A stretch of DNA of 64,000 nt, taken from contig JANQQR010000023.1 of assembly GCA_028289195.1 (NCBI GenBank), forward strand, positions 248,001 through 312,000. The letters are read 5' to 3'. The number at the start of each line of letters is the position of its first letter. Position 1 is the stretch's first letter. The translations under genes and the position numbers were made by a program. Source of the DNA: Phycisphaerales bacterium. Its GTDB lineage: Bacteria > Planctomycetota > Phycisphaerae > Phycisphaerales > UBA1924. The notes beneath the pieces are model-generated. The model was given only the letters and a program-made list of their open reading frames with translations. It made no database searches and was not told the origin of the DNA. Below, piece by piece: positions 1-12,396 of this stretch.

Positions 1-3000
1 AATCTGGCGAACAGCCAAGGCGGCAGCTTCTGGGTGGGCGATGCGATTCTGCGCATCATCAATTGCACGCTCGTTGACAACGCGTCCGAAGTTGGATCGG
101 TCGGCTATCTCGCCGCTCCCGGTTCGTCTCAGGTGTTCGTCGACAACAGCCTCTTTTCCGGGAACATTCCTATTCAGATGGGGCAGAGTGTCTTCTGGGG
201 TGCGAACGACACCCTCATTGACATCGCCACCACGCTAAGAGATGAGTCCAGCTTCATCCTCGGATTCGGGGGTGCCAGCACGGTCATCGACGGTTCGATC
301 CTCGAGCCCGCGCTCGGGTTGAAATCCGACTTCAGCCTCTCGGCTGCATCGCCCGCGATCGACGCGGGCCAGAGCGCCATGTACAGCAACAACCCACCCG
401 AGGCACCCGAGCTACAGTATGGCCTTGACGAATTCGACATCGACGAAAATGGCCTGATGGCCGAAGCGCTCCCGCGAGACCTCACCGCGGCCGACCGATT
501 CATCGACGTGCCAGGGATGGGTTCGGACGCAATCGACATCGGTGCCTACGAGTGGAACTCGCCGGCGATCACACAGGCGAGGTTGTACGTCGACGCCGAC
601 GCTCCAGCGGGCGGCGATGGCGGGTCGTGGCAAACGGCGTTCCGACACCTGAATGAAGCGCTGGCCATTCCTCAGACGCTGCCGCAGCTAACGCCGATCG
701 AGATCTGGGTCGCCGAGGGCACCTATATGCCCGACGGCGGCTACATCAACGACCAGGGGTTCACGCCGGGGTCGGGTGATATCACGGCAACGTTTGAGCT
801 GATCGACGGGATCGAGATATATGGGAGTTTCATCGGGAGTGAGGATTCGATTGACCTGCGCCCGAGCCTTGGGCCGCTTGACCATCCGGTTCCCACGACA
901 ATTCTGAGCGGGAATCTGTCGGACAATCTTGAGAATGTGAACTCGGGCGAGGGGTTCGCCGACAACTCGATGAATGTCTGCATCATCGACACCGGCACGA
1001 CCGGCGCTGGGAGGCTGGATGGCATCTCGATCGTCCGGGGCAATGGGCAGGGGCCAGCGCTCGCGAATGAAAGCCGCGGAGGAGCGATCCGGCACCTCTC
1101 GGATACGTTTGAGCTCGCAATAGAGAACTGCTCATTCCGCGAGAATCGTGCGCACGCAGGCGGAGCAACGTTCAATCTGGGACCGATGACCGTCGAGAAC
1201 AGCGTCTTCGAAGGCAACGTTGCGTGGGGCGGAGGATCAGTAGGGATCGGCGGCGCCATGTCGATCTTCGGCAATCTGCTGGTTGCCAACTGCCTGTTTT
1301 TCGAAAATCGGTCGTTCAACAACACGTCTCGCGGCGGCGCTGTGAACGTCTCTCCGAGCAGTGGACGGTTTCACCAATTCCAATGCTGCAGGTTCATAGC
1401 GAACGACGCGGCCCGCGGTGGCGCGGTCTACATCCGGAATTCACCCGACGCCCCGGTGCTCACGCGATTCCAGAACTGCCTCTTCAACGGGAACGGCGCC
1501 AGCGCGAGCCTCGGCGGTGCGTTCTACGCGTGGCGCGGCAACCTCCGCCTGTACAGCTGCACAGTGACTAGGAACGGCGGCCCATCGACCACGACCGGCG
1601 GAGTCGTCTACGCCGAACTCAACAGCGGCGTGCGGCTGCGGAGCACGATCCTGTCCGACAACCTGGGCAGCGGGGCTTGGCTCGCAGGAGACGCGCCGAT
1701 CGGCCCCGTTCTACGGATCTTCGACTCGATGTGGGACCGCTCGAGCGGGATCATCGGTGGCTGGCAGGAATCATCCACCGCTGGATCGACCGACGTCCCT
1801 GACTTCTTGTTTGTCGATCCGGCCGGCGTAGATGGAGTATTGGGAACCCTTGATGATGACTACACACCGGGCCAGGGATCGCCGGCGATCGATGCGGGGA
1901 ATGGCGGGTCGAACAATGAGTATTCGAATCCGACCGGGGATCCGCTGACCGGACACGGGGAGGACTACCTGGACATCGATAACGACGGGTTCACCCAGGA
2001 GATCCTTCCTGGCGATGTTGACCTGAGCATCCGATTCGTTGATGTCGTTGGTGTCAACGACCCCGGCGATCCGCTCGATGTGGGCTGCTACGAAGTCCAG
2101 ACCTGCACCGACTGCCCGGGCGAGCGCCGGTTCGTCAACGCGTCCGGTGGGCAATTCGAGACCGGCCTCAACTGGTTCCCAGGCGCGCCGGGCATCGGCA
2201 ACACGGCTGTGTTCGACATCGCCCAGACGTACACGATCGACCTGAACGCGCCGGCCGACAACTTCGCCCTCCGCGCCCGCGACGGCGATGTGACGCTCGA
2301 TCTCAACGCCAACACGTATTCGCTGAATTCAGCCGTGGAAACCGGTGTGATCGTCGGCGAGAGCCAGGGCGACAACGCGTCTGTCACGATCCGTGGCGGG
2401 AATCTGCTCTCGGAGAACGGCGAGATCGGGCGATTCGCCGGAGCTACCGGATCGATGACGCTCGACACGCCGGGCACCCTGTGGTTCCTGCAGGAGGATC
2501 TGACCGTCGGGCTCGCTGGAGCGGGGGCGCTGGATATCTCCGGCGGCGCTCTGGTCGATGCGCTGCAGACGACCATCGGGGCGTCCGCCTCGGGCTCGGG
2601 CGCCGTCACCGTCTCCGGCGCCGGCTCACGCCTCGACTCGCTGTTCCTCGTGTCGGTCGAGAACGGCTCGCTGGATGTCTCGTCCGGCGGTGAGGTGCGC
2701 GCGGGGCAGGCGATCCTCGGGGGCGTTCTGCTGTTCGACAACGGCTCGCTCACGGGCGACGGCACGATCACCGGCAACGTGTTCAACTTCGGCGACGTGT
2801 TCGGTGCGCGCACTCCTCCGGGCGGAGACACCCAGGACGGCGCGCTCGGCGATGTCGTTGGCGGGCTGACTATCGCGTTCGACTACGAGCAACTCGGCAC
2901 CATCCAGGGACGCGGCGAGGCCTCGGGCACGCTGGGGGTGCAGATCGATCCCTCGTCCGGTGCGACCGATGCACTCACGGTCCTCGGCACCGCCTCTCTC

Positions 3001-4599
3001 GCCGGCGGGCTGATCGTCGAGCCCACAGGCGCAATCGCGGAGGCCCAGGTCGGCACGCTGGACGGCTCGACGGTGATGACCGCCGGCACGCTGAGCGGGC
3101 GGTTCGACGTGGCGCTCATGCCCGGGCTGCCTCCGAATGCCAGCGGCACCGGTCGGTTCCTGCGTGTGTCGTATTCTCAGGGGCTGGGCGACGGCGATTT
3201 GCTGGATCGCGGGCTCGTTTCCGTCACGCTCGTCGTCGAGACGCTGGGCGACGAGATCAACGTCGACCCGGAGCAGAACTTCTCGGTGGACGGCTCGCCG
3301 GTGGGAGCCGCGACCGGCGACTTCGGCGACGGCCAGGGGGGCGGGCCCGACGGGTTCGTGGATCTCGCGGTGATCGTGCCAGACGATGTGGACCCGGTGG
3401 CCAACCCGGGCTCGGTCGTCGTGCTGTTCAACGCGGGCACGTCGAACGGCAACTGGCTCGGCTTCACAGCCGGCACCGCGCAGTTTCCCGTCGGGCGCGA
3501 CCCGAGCGCGATCGGCGTGGCCGACATCGACAACGACAGCGTGCTCGACCTGGCGATCACCAATCGGGCCGACGACATGCTGCTGATCCTCGCGGGCGAC
3601 GGCACGGGCGGCTTCTCGCCGATCGCGATGGAGCCGGTCGGCGATGCCCCCAGCGCGCTGGCGATCGGCACGCTGGACCTTGGCTTCGAGCCGGACATCG
3701 CGGTGGCAAACGAGGAGGACGACACGGTGAGCGTGTTCGTCAACGGCGGAGGCTCGGGCGGCCTGTGGAGCGGGCTGTCGCTGACCGCGACGCTCCTCGT
3801 GGGCGACGCACCGGCTGCCATCGGCATCCTCAACGCAGACGACGACAAGTGGGACGACCTGGTCACCGGCGATCGCAAGGACAACCGGATCTCGGTGATC
3901 GCCAACCTCGGCGGCGCGAGCTTTGCTCCGGCCTTCGATCTGGCGGTGGGTCCTTCGCCGGTCGACGTCCTGGTTGAGGACCTCGACCTCGACGGGCTGC
4001 CCGACATCGCGACGGTGAGCGAGACGGCCGGGAGCGTGTCGATCCTGCGGAACACGTCGACCGGCGGCGGCGACTTCAGCTTCGCGCCGGCCGTCGATTT
4101 GCCGGTGGGCGCGGGCGCCTTCTCGCTGACGGGCGTTGACCTCGATTCCGACGGCGACATTGATCTGCCGGTGGTCGCCGGCCCTGGAACCGGGACGAAC
4201 GTGGTCGCGGTGCTGCGGAACGACCTGTTCGCGGGCGACCTGATCTTCGCGCTCGATGCCGATCTGCCGACAGGACCGGATCCACGCTTCGTGATCAACG
4301 ACGATGTCGACAACGCCGACGGCTCGGACGTGCTCACGATCAACGCGGGAAGCGCACTGTTCGCCGACGGCGCGCGCGGCGTGCCGACGGTGCTCGAGGC
4401 GGTGTCTGTGATCCCGCAGACGGCCCCCTGCCTGGGCGACGCCAACGGCGATGGGCCCGTGAACTTCGGCGACATCACCACGGTCCTCGGACAGTGGCTG
4501 ACCGACGGATCGGGCGGCGGAGACGCGAACCGGGACGGGATCGTCAACTTCGGCGACCTCACGACGGTCCTGAGCAATTGGCTGTCCATCTGCCCGTAG
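1..4599 (+). CDS. Giant mosaic surface protein (beta-helix, stalk repeats, FG-GAP, dockerin-like), 5' end outside window
   Basis: The reading frame is open from base 1, so the true start lies upstream; 1532 codons are visible. Nt 1-570 and about 585-2100 are two right-handed beta-helix modules of the kind seen in planctomycete surface proteins: each closes with an IGAYEW/VGCYEV-type end, and the second opens with LYVDADAPAGGDGGSW. Nt about 2130-3230 is an autotransporter-stalk-like stretch (GVIVGESQGDNASVTI, GSMTLDTPGTLW, GAGALDISGG). Nt about 3270-4380 holds FG-GAP/VCBS-type repeats with Ca-binding-like loops (DIDNDSVLDLAI, DLDLDGLPDIA, DLDSDGDIDL). Nt 4435-4596 carries two dockerin-like loops, GDANGDGPVNFGD and GDANRDGIVNFGD. 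Known for the families: extracellular adhesion or carbohydrate binding. Inferred: secreted or surface-anchored. The ligand is unknown. Confidence 0.85.
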   Translation, partial: NLANSQGGSFWVGDAILRIINCTLVDNASEVGSVGYLAAPGSSQVFVDNSLFSGNIPIQMGQSVFWGANDTLIDIATTLRDESSFILGFGGASTVIDGSILEPALGLKSDFSLSAASPAIDAGQSAMYSNNPPEAPELQYGLDEFDIDENGLMAEALPRDLTAADRFIDVPGMGSDAIDIGAYEWNSPAITQARLYVDADAPAGGDGGSWQTAFRHLNEALAIPQTLPQLTPIEIWVAEGTYMPDGGYINDQGFTPGSGDITATFELIDGIEIYGSFIGSEDSIDLRPSLGPLDHPVPTTILSGNLSDNLENVNSGEGFADNSMNVCIIDTGTTGAGRLDGISIVRGNGQGPALANESRGGAIRHLSDTFELAIENCSFRENRAHAGGATFNLGPMTVENSVFEGNVAWGGGSVGIGGAMSIFGNLLVANCLFFENRSFNNTSRGGAVNVSPSSGRFHQFQCCRFIANDAARGGAVYIRNSPDAPVLTRFQNCLFNGNGASASLGGAFYAWRGNLRLYSCTVTRNGGPSTTTGGVVYAELNSGVRLRSTILSDNLGSGAWLAGDAPIGPVLRIFDSMWDRSSGIIGGWQESSTAGSTDVPDFLFVDPAGVDGVLGTLDDDYTPGQGSPAIDAGNGGSNNEYSNPTGDPLTGHGEDYLDIDNDGFTQEILPGDVDLSIRFVDVVGVNDPGDPLDVGCYEVQTCTDCPGERRFVNASGGQFETGLNWFPGAPGIGNTAVFDIAQTYTIDLNAPADNFALRARDGDVTLDLNANTYSLNSAVETGVIVGESQGDNASVTIRGGNLLSENGEIGRFAGATGSMTLDTPGTLWFLQEDLTVGLAGAGALDISGGALVDALQTTIGASASGSGAVTVSGAGSRLDSLFLVSVENGSLDVSSGGEVRAGQAILGGVLLFDNGSLTGDGTITGNVFNFGDVFGARTPPGGDTQDGALGDVVGGLTIAFDYEQLGTIQGRGEASGTLGVQIDPSSGATDALTVLGTASLAGGLIVEPTGAIAEAQVGTLDGSTVMTAGTLSGRFDVALMPGLPPNASGTGRFLRVSYSQGLGDGDLLDRGLVSVTLVVETLGDEINVDPEQNFSVDGSPVGAATGDFGDGQGGGPDGFVDLAVIVPDDVDPVANPGSVVVLFNAGTSNGNWLGFTAGTAQFPVGRDPSAIGVADIDNDSVLDLAITNRADDMLLILAGDGTGGFSPIAMEPVGDAPSALAIGTLDLGFEPDIAVANEEDDTVSVFVNGGGSGGLWSGLSLTATLLVGDAPAAIGILNADDDKWDDLVTGDRKDNRISVIANLGGASFAPAFDLAVGPSPVDVLVEDLDLDGLPDIATVSETAGSVSILRNTSTGGGDFSFAPAVDLPVGAGAFSLTGVDLDSDGDIDLPVVAGPGTGTNVVAVLRNDLFAGDLIFALDADLPTGPDPRFVINDDVDNADGSDVLTINAGSALFADGARGVPTVLEAVSVIPQTAPCLGDANGDGPVNFGDITTVLGQWLTDGSGGGDANRDGIVNFGDLTTVLSNWLSICP

Positions 4600-4827
4600 C
4601 GCCCCTGTGCGGCGCCGCAAGGCGGATTCCGAGCTTTCCCAGATTGCCAGAACACCGCATCCAACCGGCAATTGCGGGGCGCTAGGAACGCGCAAATGGT
4701 GCTCACACCGGGCCGGCCGGCCCCCCACTCCGGTCGCGGGCGCGGTATTCTCTGTGCGCCGAACGGCTGGGCAGGTCGGGCGGCAACACGTCACGTTTCG
4801 AGTTCGAGAAGAGAGGGAAGCTTCGAC

Positions 4828-5541
4828 ATGAGACAGGTTGCGATCACTGGGATCGCTGCGCTTGCGCTCGCTTCGGGTGCGCACGCGGCGGTCGGTACCG
4901 GCGACCTCGCCATCATCGGCTACAACTCCGACAACCCCGACCAGTTCAAGTTCGTGCTGCTCGGTGATGTCGGCTCCGGTGAGACCGTGAACTTCACGGA
5001 CAACGGCTGGTTCGCCGCGGGCGGGTTCCGCGCCACCGAGGGCGTGCTGAGTTGGACGTCGGGCACCGCGCTCTCTGCGGGCACGATCGTCGACATCAAC
5101 GGCGGCGTCGCCAGCACCGGCTCGGTGAGCTCCAGCGGCAGCTTCGCGTTGTCGGCGAGCGGCGATCAGGTGATCGCCTACACCGGCGATGCGATGAACC
5201 CGCTGATGATCTGGGGCCTGCACATGAACGGCTCGGGCAACGTCTGGGATGCGGACGCCACGAGCTCGAACACGAGCGCGCTCCCGAGCGGGCTGGTCAA
5301 TGGCGATACGGCGCTGGCGTTCAACGACCCCGAGGTCGACAACGCCCACTACACCGGCGCGATCCGCTCCGGCACACCGGCCCAGCTCCGCGCGGCGATC
5401 GCCGATCCCGCGAACTGGACCGGCAGCAACACGCGCATCGACCCGCTGAACATGGATGCCTTCACGGTCATCCCGACACCGGGCGCTCTGGCGCTTCTGG
5501 GCGTCGCGGGCGTCGGCGCGGTGCGCCGCCGCCGGGCCTGA
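4828..5541 (+). CDS. Secreted protein with PEP-CTERM-like sorting tail
   Basis: A 237-aa protein. The ATG at 4828 is chosen because GAGAGGGA lies about 10 nt upstream and a signal peptide follows directly (MRQVAITGIAALALASGAHA, cleavage near residue 20). The mature part begins VGTGDLAIIGYNSDNPDQF, reminiscent of lamin-tail-like or DUF-type secreted proteins. The C-terminus has PTPGALALLGVAGVGAV followed by RRRRA: a short hydrophobic helix plus basic cluster, as in PEP-CTERM/exosortase-type sorting signals, but with PTPG in place of PEP. The function of the mature domain is not recognised. A strong terminator follows, so it is probably monocistronic. Confidence 0.85.
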   Translation: MRQVAITGIAALALASGAHAAVGTGDLAIIGYNSDNPDQFKFVLLGDVGSGETVNFTDNGWFAAGGFRATEGVLSWTSGTALSAGTIVDINGGVASTGSVSSSGSFALSASGDQVIAYTGDAMNPLMIWGLHMNGSGNVWDADATSSNTSALPSGLVNGDTALAFNDPEVDNAHYTGAIRSGTPAQLRAAIADPANWTGSNTRIDPLNMDAFTVIPTPGALALLGVAGVGAVRRRRA

Positions 5542-5570
5542 GCCCTGAGCTGACTCGATCACGATTCCGA

Positions 5571-5607
5571 ACGACTCGCGGGCTGACCGCGGGTCGTTTC
5601 TTTTTTT
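5571..5607 (+). terminator. Rho-independent terminator after the PEP-CTERM-like gene
   Basis: An 11-bp stem (5571-5581 with 5587-5597, one G-T wobble), a 5-nt loop and a run of T (5597-5607, one C interruption). It starts 30 nt after the stop codon at 5541. Confidence 0.9.
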
Positions 5608-5699
5608 GGCGCGCCGCGTGTCCACCCGGCGGAACGCCCGGGGCCACTAGAATCTGCCCGCTCCCAGGAAATCGTCTGACTCGAAACCGGAAAACCGCC

Positions 5700-7037
5700 A
5701 TGCGAATGCTCACGTCGTGCCTGCTCGTTCTTTCGTTCGGGGTTGTCCTCGCCGCCCCGAGGGTCGCGTCTGCGGATCCCGGGGTGATCCTGCCGCTGCG
5801 CGATCGGGCGGAGGTGATCGATGGGTGGCTGGCGCTGCGCATGGAGCGCGTCGTCCCGGCTCTGATGCGCGAACAGGGCATCGATATGTGGGTCGTCCTG
5901 GGGCGGGAGTACAACGAGGACCCGGTGCTGGAGACGATGCTGCCAGCGACGTGGCTCGCGGCCCGCCGGCGGACGATCCTGGTGTTCCACGATCGGGGCC
6001 CGGGCTCGGGGGTCGATCGTCTTGCCGTGTCGCGCTACAGCGTGGGTGAACTGTTCGAGTCGGCCTGGGACCCGGACGCGCAGCCCGACCAGTGGGCGCG
6101 CCTGATCGAGATCATCGAGGAGCGCGATCCCTCGCGGATCGGGTTGAACATCTCTCCGACCTTTGCGCTGGCCGACGGGATGTCGCACTCGCAGTTCCTG
6201 GAGCTGGAGGCGGCGCTGCCCTCGCACCTGCGCGAGCGCGTCGTCCCGGCCGAGCGCCTGGCGATCGGCTGGCTCGAAACCCGTCTGCCCGAGGAGATGG
6301 AGGTCTACGCCTCGATCTGCCGCATCGCGCACGAGATCATGGCCGAGGCGCTGTCGGAGCGGGTGATCCAGCCGGGCGTCACGACCACGGACGATCTGAA
6401 GTGGTGGTGCCGCGAGCGGATCGTCGGGCTGGGGCTCGAGACGTGGTTCCACCCGCTGGTGTCGATCCAGCGGAGCGAGTCGAGCACCGACCTCCTCGAG
6501 ATGATCAGCGGCGGCGAGCAGGTGATCCGGCGCGGCGACCTGCTCCACATGGACCTGGGCATCTCGTACCTCCGGCTGCACACCGACACGCAGCAGATGG
6601 CGTACGTGCTGAGGCCGGGAGAGGTCGACGCCCCCGAGGGGCTGCGGCGCGCGTTCCGGCGTGGGAACGAGATGCAGGACATCCTGACGTCGGCATTCGA
6701 GGAGGGACTGACCGGCAACGACGTGCTCCGCGCTTCCCTGGATGAGGCCCGTGCGCGGGGCATCGATGCGATGGTCTACACCCACCCGCTCGGCTTCCAC
6801 GGGCACGCGGCGGGCCCGGCTATCGGCATGTGGGACAAGCAGGGCGGCGTGCCGGGCAAGGGCGACTACCCGATCAATGACTGGACGGCGTACGCGATCG
6901 AACTCAGCATCACCGAGCGAATACCGGAGTGGGACAACCAGGAGGTGCGCATCATGCAGGAGGAAGATGCGCTGTTCCAGGGCGGCACGGTGCGCTATAT
7001 CGACGGGCGCCAGACCGAGCTGCACCTGATCCGGTAG
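5700..7037 (+). CDS. Exported M24-family (Xaa-Pro aminopeptidase-like) peptidase
   Basis: A 445-aa protein. The ATG at 5700 gives a signal peptide (MRMLTSCLLVLSFGVVLAAP, cleavage near AxA at residues 20-25). The N-terminal creatinase-like domain leads into a pita-bread M24 domain. The five metal ligands can be placed: D in HMDLGI, D in HTDTQQ, H in GFHGHAAGP, E in AIELSI and E in MQEEDAL. Families of this type remove N-terminal residues before proline or act as related metallohydrolases. Length fits the family. The leader suggests a periplasmic enzyme. Substrate specificity cannot be read from the sequence. Confidence 0.85.
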   Translation: MRMLTSCLLVLSFGVVLAAPRVASADPGVILPLRDRAEVIDGWLALRMERVVPALMREQGIDMWVVLGREYNEDPVLETMLPATWLAARRRTILVFHDRGPGSGVDRLAVSRYSVGELFESAWDPDAQPDQWARLIEIIEERDPSRIGLNISPTFALADGMSHSQFLELEAALPSHLRERVVPAERLAIGWLETRLPEEMEVYASICRIAHEIMAEALSERVIQPGVTTTDDLKWWCRERIVGLGLETWFHPLVSIQRSESSTDLLEMISGGEQVIRRGDLLHMDLGISYLRLHTDTQQMAYVLRPGEVDAPEGLRRAFRRGNEMQDILTSAFEEGLTGNDVLRASLDEARARGIDAMVYTHPLGFHGHAAGPAIGMWDKQGGVPGKGDYPINDWTAYAIELSITERIPEWDNQEVRIMQEEDALFQGGTVRYIDGRQTELHLIR

Positions 7038-7068
7038 GTCGTTCTCGCGGGAGCCCCGCGTCCGGTTC

Positions 7069-8001
7069 TCAGTGGGCGCGGCGCCGGCGTGCGAATGCCA
7101 GTGCGCCGACGCCGATCAGCAGGGCGCCGGAAGGTGCGGGGATGAACACCGCTCCGAGCGACTCGAGCGTCTGCCGGTAGGCGCCGATGCCCGTCCACCA
7201 GGAGATGTCTCCGTACACGCTCGTCGAGGTCGTGCCGCCGGAGAGGACGCCGGCGAGCGCGAGCGTTCCTCCGTAGTCGACGAACAGAGGCCCGCCGCTG
7301 TCTCCGGGCGCGGTGGTCGCCTCGAGCGGCAGCGGAGACGCGCTGCTTCCGGGGATCGTGTTCGCGCCGAGCGTCCCGTTGTCGAAATCGGTCGAGAAGA
7401 TGTTGGTGCCGGCGGCGCCGGCGGGCAGACCGTACCGATCGATGATGTTGGTGCCCGCCCACCGCCTGCCGTCGCTGGAGAAGCCGTGGCCGAAGCTGCC
7501 CACGCCGTTGAAGCCGTAGCCCACGGTGATGGCCTCGCTCCCGACGAGCGAGAAGGTGTCGTCGGTCAGGACGACCGGGGTGGCGATGCTCGAGGGGACG
7601 TTCCCCGTGAGCGTGAGGATCGCGACATCGCCGCCGTCGAGGAGGCTCCCCGACCCGGCCGGGTTGATCACCGAGTCGACGGTCGCGATGAAACTGGGAG
7701 CCAGGCTGTTGGACCCGAAGCGGATCGTGCTTCCGGGAAAGACCCCGCAGTGGCGCGCTGCGAGCACGACGTTCGGAGCGATCAGCGTGCCGGTGCAGCC
7801 GACCTGCAGCGCCGCGACCGAATCGAACTGCTGCGCGAACGCCTGAGCGGTGGCGGGCCCGGCGAAGTCGTTGATCACGATCGCGGACGCGGCCTGACCG
7901 GACGCCAGCAGCACGACGGATGCAAGCGACGCTGCAGCGATGGAAACTCCCCGAGACCCGCGGCGCTCATGCGCGCGCGCGACGACAGACTGGTAGGACA
8001 C
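7069..8001 (-). CDS. Secreted trypsin-like serine protease with C-terminal sorting tail
   Basis: A 310-aa protein. The signal peptide has its hydrophobic core at about residues 20-40, ending SGQAASA. The chymotrypsin-fold catalytic triad is visible: H84 (LAARHCGV), D125 (GGDVAIL), S235 (APGDSGGPLF). The tail IPAPSGALLIGVGALAFARRRRAH is a helix plus basic cluster, the same arrangement as the 4828-5541 protein, so both are probably handled by one sorting system. It converges with the M24 peptidase gene with only 31 nt between. Substrate unknown. Confidence 0.88.
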   Translation of the reverse strand: MSYQSVVARAHERRGSRGVSIAAASLASVVLLASGQAASAIVINDFAGPATAQAFAQQFDSVAALQVGCTGTLIAPNVVLAARHCGVFPGSTIRFGSNSLAPSFIATVDSVINPAGSGSLLDGGDVAILTLTGNVPSSIATPVVLTDDTFSLVGSEAITVGYGFNGVGSFGHGFSSDGRRWAGTNIIDRYGLPAGAAGTNIFSTDFDNGTLGANTIPGSSASPLPLEATTAPGDSGGPLFVDYGGTLALAGVLSGGTTSTSVYGDISWWTGIGAYRQTLESLGAVFIPAPSGALLIGVGALAFARRRRAH

Positions 8002-8224
8002 GTGTTTCTCCCTCCGAGCCGGATGACTCGGTGTTTCCGGCCGCCCTCCAGCGGCCGCGTCGCTAACCCTTGCGACGATTTGAAGATACGGCCGCGCGAG
8101 CCCGGGTCAAGCCGAATCGGACCCCGCGATCGGAAATAGCCCGGTCATCCGCCCGCGCGAGGGCGATCCCACGATCGATCCAGGCTCCGCGCGACGACCC
8201 GCTCCGAATCCGCCCGAGCCCGAA

Positions 8225-8932
8225 TCAGGCACGGATCCGCGCGGCCGCGTCGCTCGCAGTCCAGACGTCGCTCGCGATCATGGTGTAGTTGATGAGCGCG
8301 GCGAGCATTCCATCGAGCCCGGGCACCTTGGCGGCGGCCGTCGCGTCGGCGACCACGCAGACCTCGAATCCACGCTCGACAAGCTCCCGCAGGTGTGACT
8401 CCACGCACAGGTTGGCGGACATGCCCGCCAGCAGCACCTTCTCGATCTTCTGCTTCTGGAGCTGCAGCACGAGGTCGTTGTTCTCAGGGCCGTACACCTT
8501 GTGGGGGTTGCACACGATCGTGCGCTTGTCGTTGATGAACGGCTTGAGCTCATCGAGCCAGTCGGCGCCACTGCCCTCGAAGCCGTCGAGGTTGAGCGCG
8601 CCGGTGCGATCGAACATGTGGATGTCGTGCATCAGCTTCTCGAGGGTGCCCTCGAACTGCCAGCCGTGATCCGTTGGGTAGTAGTAGTGCGGGCTGATGA
8701 CCAGCTGCATCCCCGACGTCACCGCGGCGTCCATGAGCGCGCGGAGGTTGGCGACCGTGTCGTTCTCCTTCACGCTCTCGCCGACCGCACCGAACGCGAC
8801 ACCCTCGGGGTGGAGGAAGTCGTTCTGCGGGTCGGTGACGACGACGGCGGTCCGTCCCGGCTCGATCTCAAAACCGGGAACGGGGAGCGCGGGCTCGCCC
8901 AGATCCTCCAGCCACTGTTCGACCCGGTTCAT
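8225..8932 (-). CDS. Isochorismatase-family cysteine hydrolase
   Basis: A 235-aa protein of the cysteine hydrolase superfamily (isochorismatase, nicotinamidase, ureidoacrylate hydrolase and relatives). The triad is D34 (VVTDPQNDF), K145 (NPHKVYGP) and C176 (SANLCVESH), and a parallel beta-sheet core is apparent. No signal peptide, so cytoplasmic. It starts 54 nt after katG on the same strand and may be co-transcribed with it; an AGAAAGG ribosome-binding site lies upstream of the ATG. The substrate is not determinable from motifs alone. Confidence 0.85.
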   Translation of the reverse strand: MNRVEQWLEDLGEPALPVPGFEIEPGRTAVVVTDPQNDFLHPEGVAFGAVGESVKENDTVANLRALMDAAVTSGMQLVISPHYYYPTDHGWQFEGTLEKLMHDIHMFDRTGALNLDGFEGSGADWLDELKPFINDKRTIVCNPHKVYGPENNDLVLQLQKQKIEKVLLAGMSANLCVESHLRELVERGFEVCVVADATAAAKVPGLDGMLAALINYTMIASDVWTASDAAARIRA

Positions 8933-8986
8933 GCTTCTGTGCCTTTCTGATTGGAAGCCTGTTCGCTTCGAGTTCCCGGTGATGCC

Positions 8987-12371
<3,385 letters not shown>

Positions 12372-12396
12372 GATTCTTGGTCCTTTCTGGGCGCGC

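Noticed and set aside
2626..5625. 999-codon minus-strand frame opposite the mosaic surface protein
   Set aside because: Arg/Asp/Val-rich shadow of the surface gene and the following gene. It crosses the terminator at 5571-5607.
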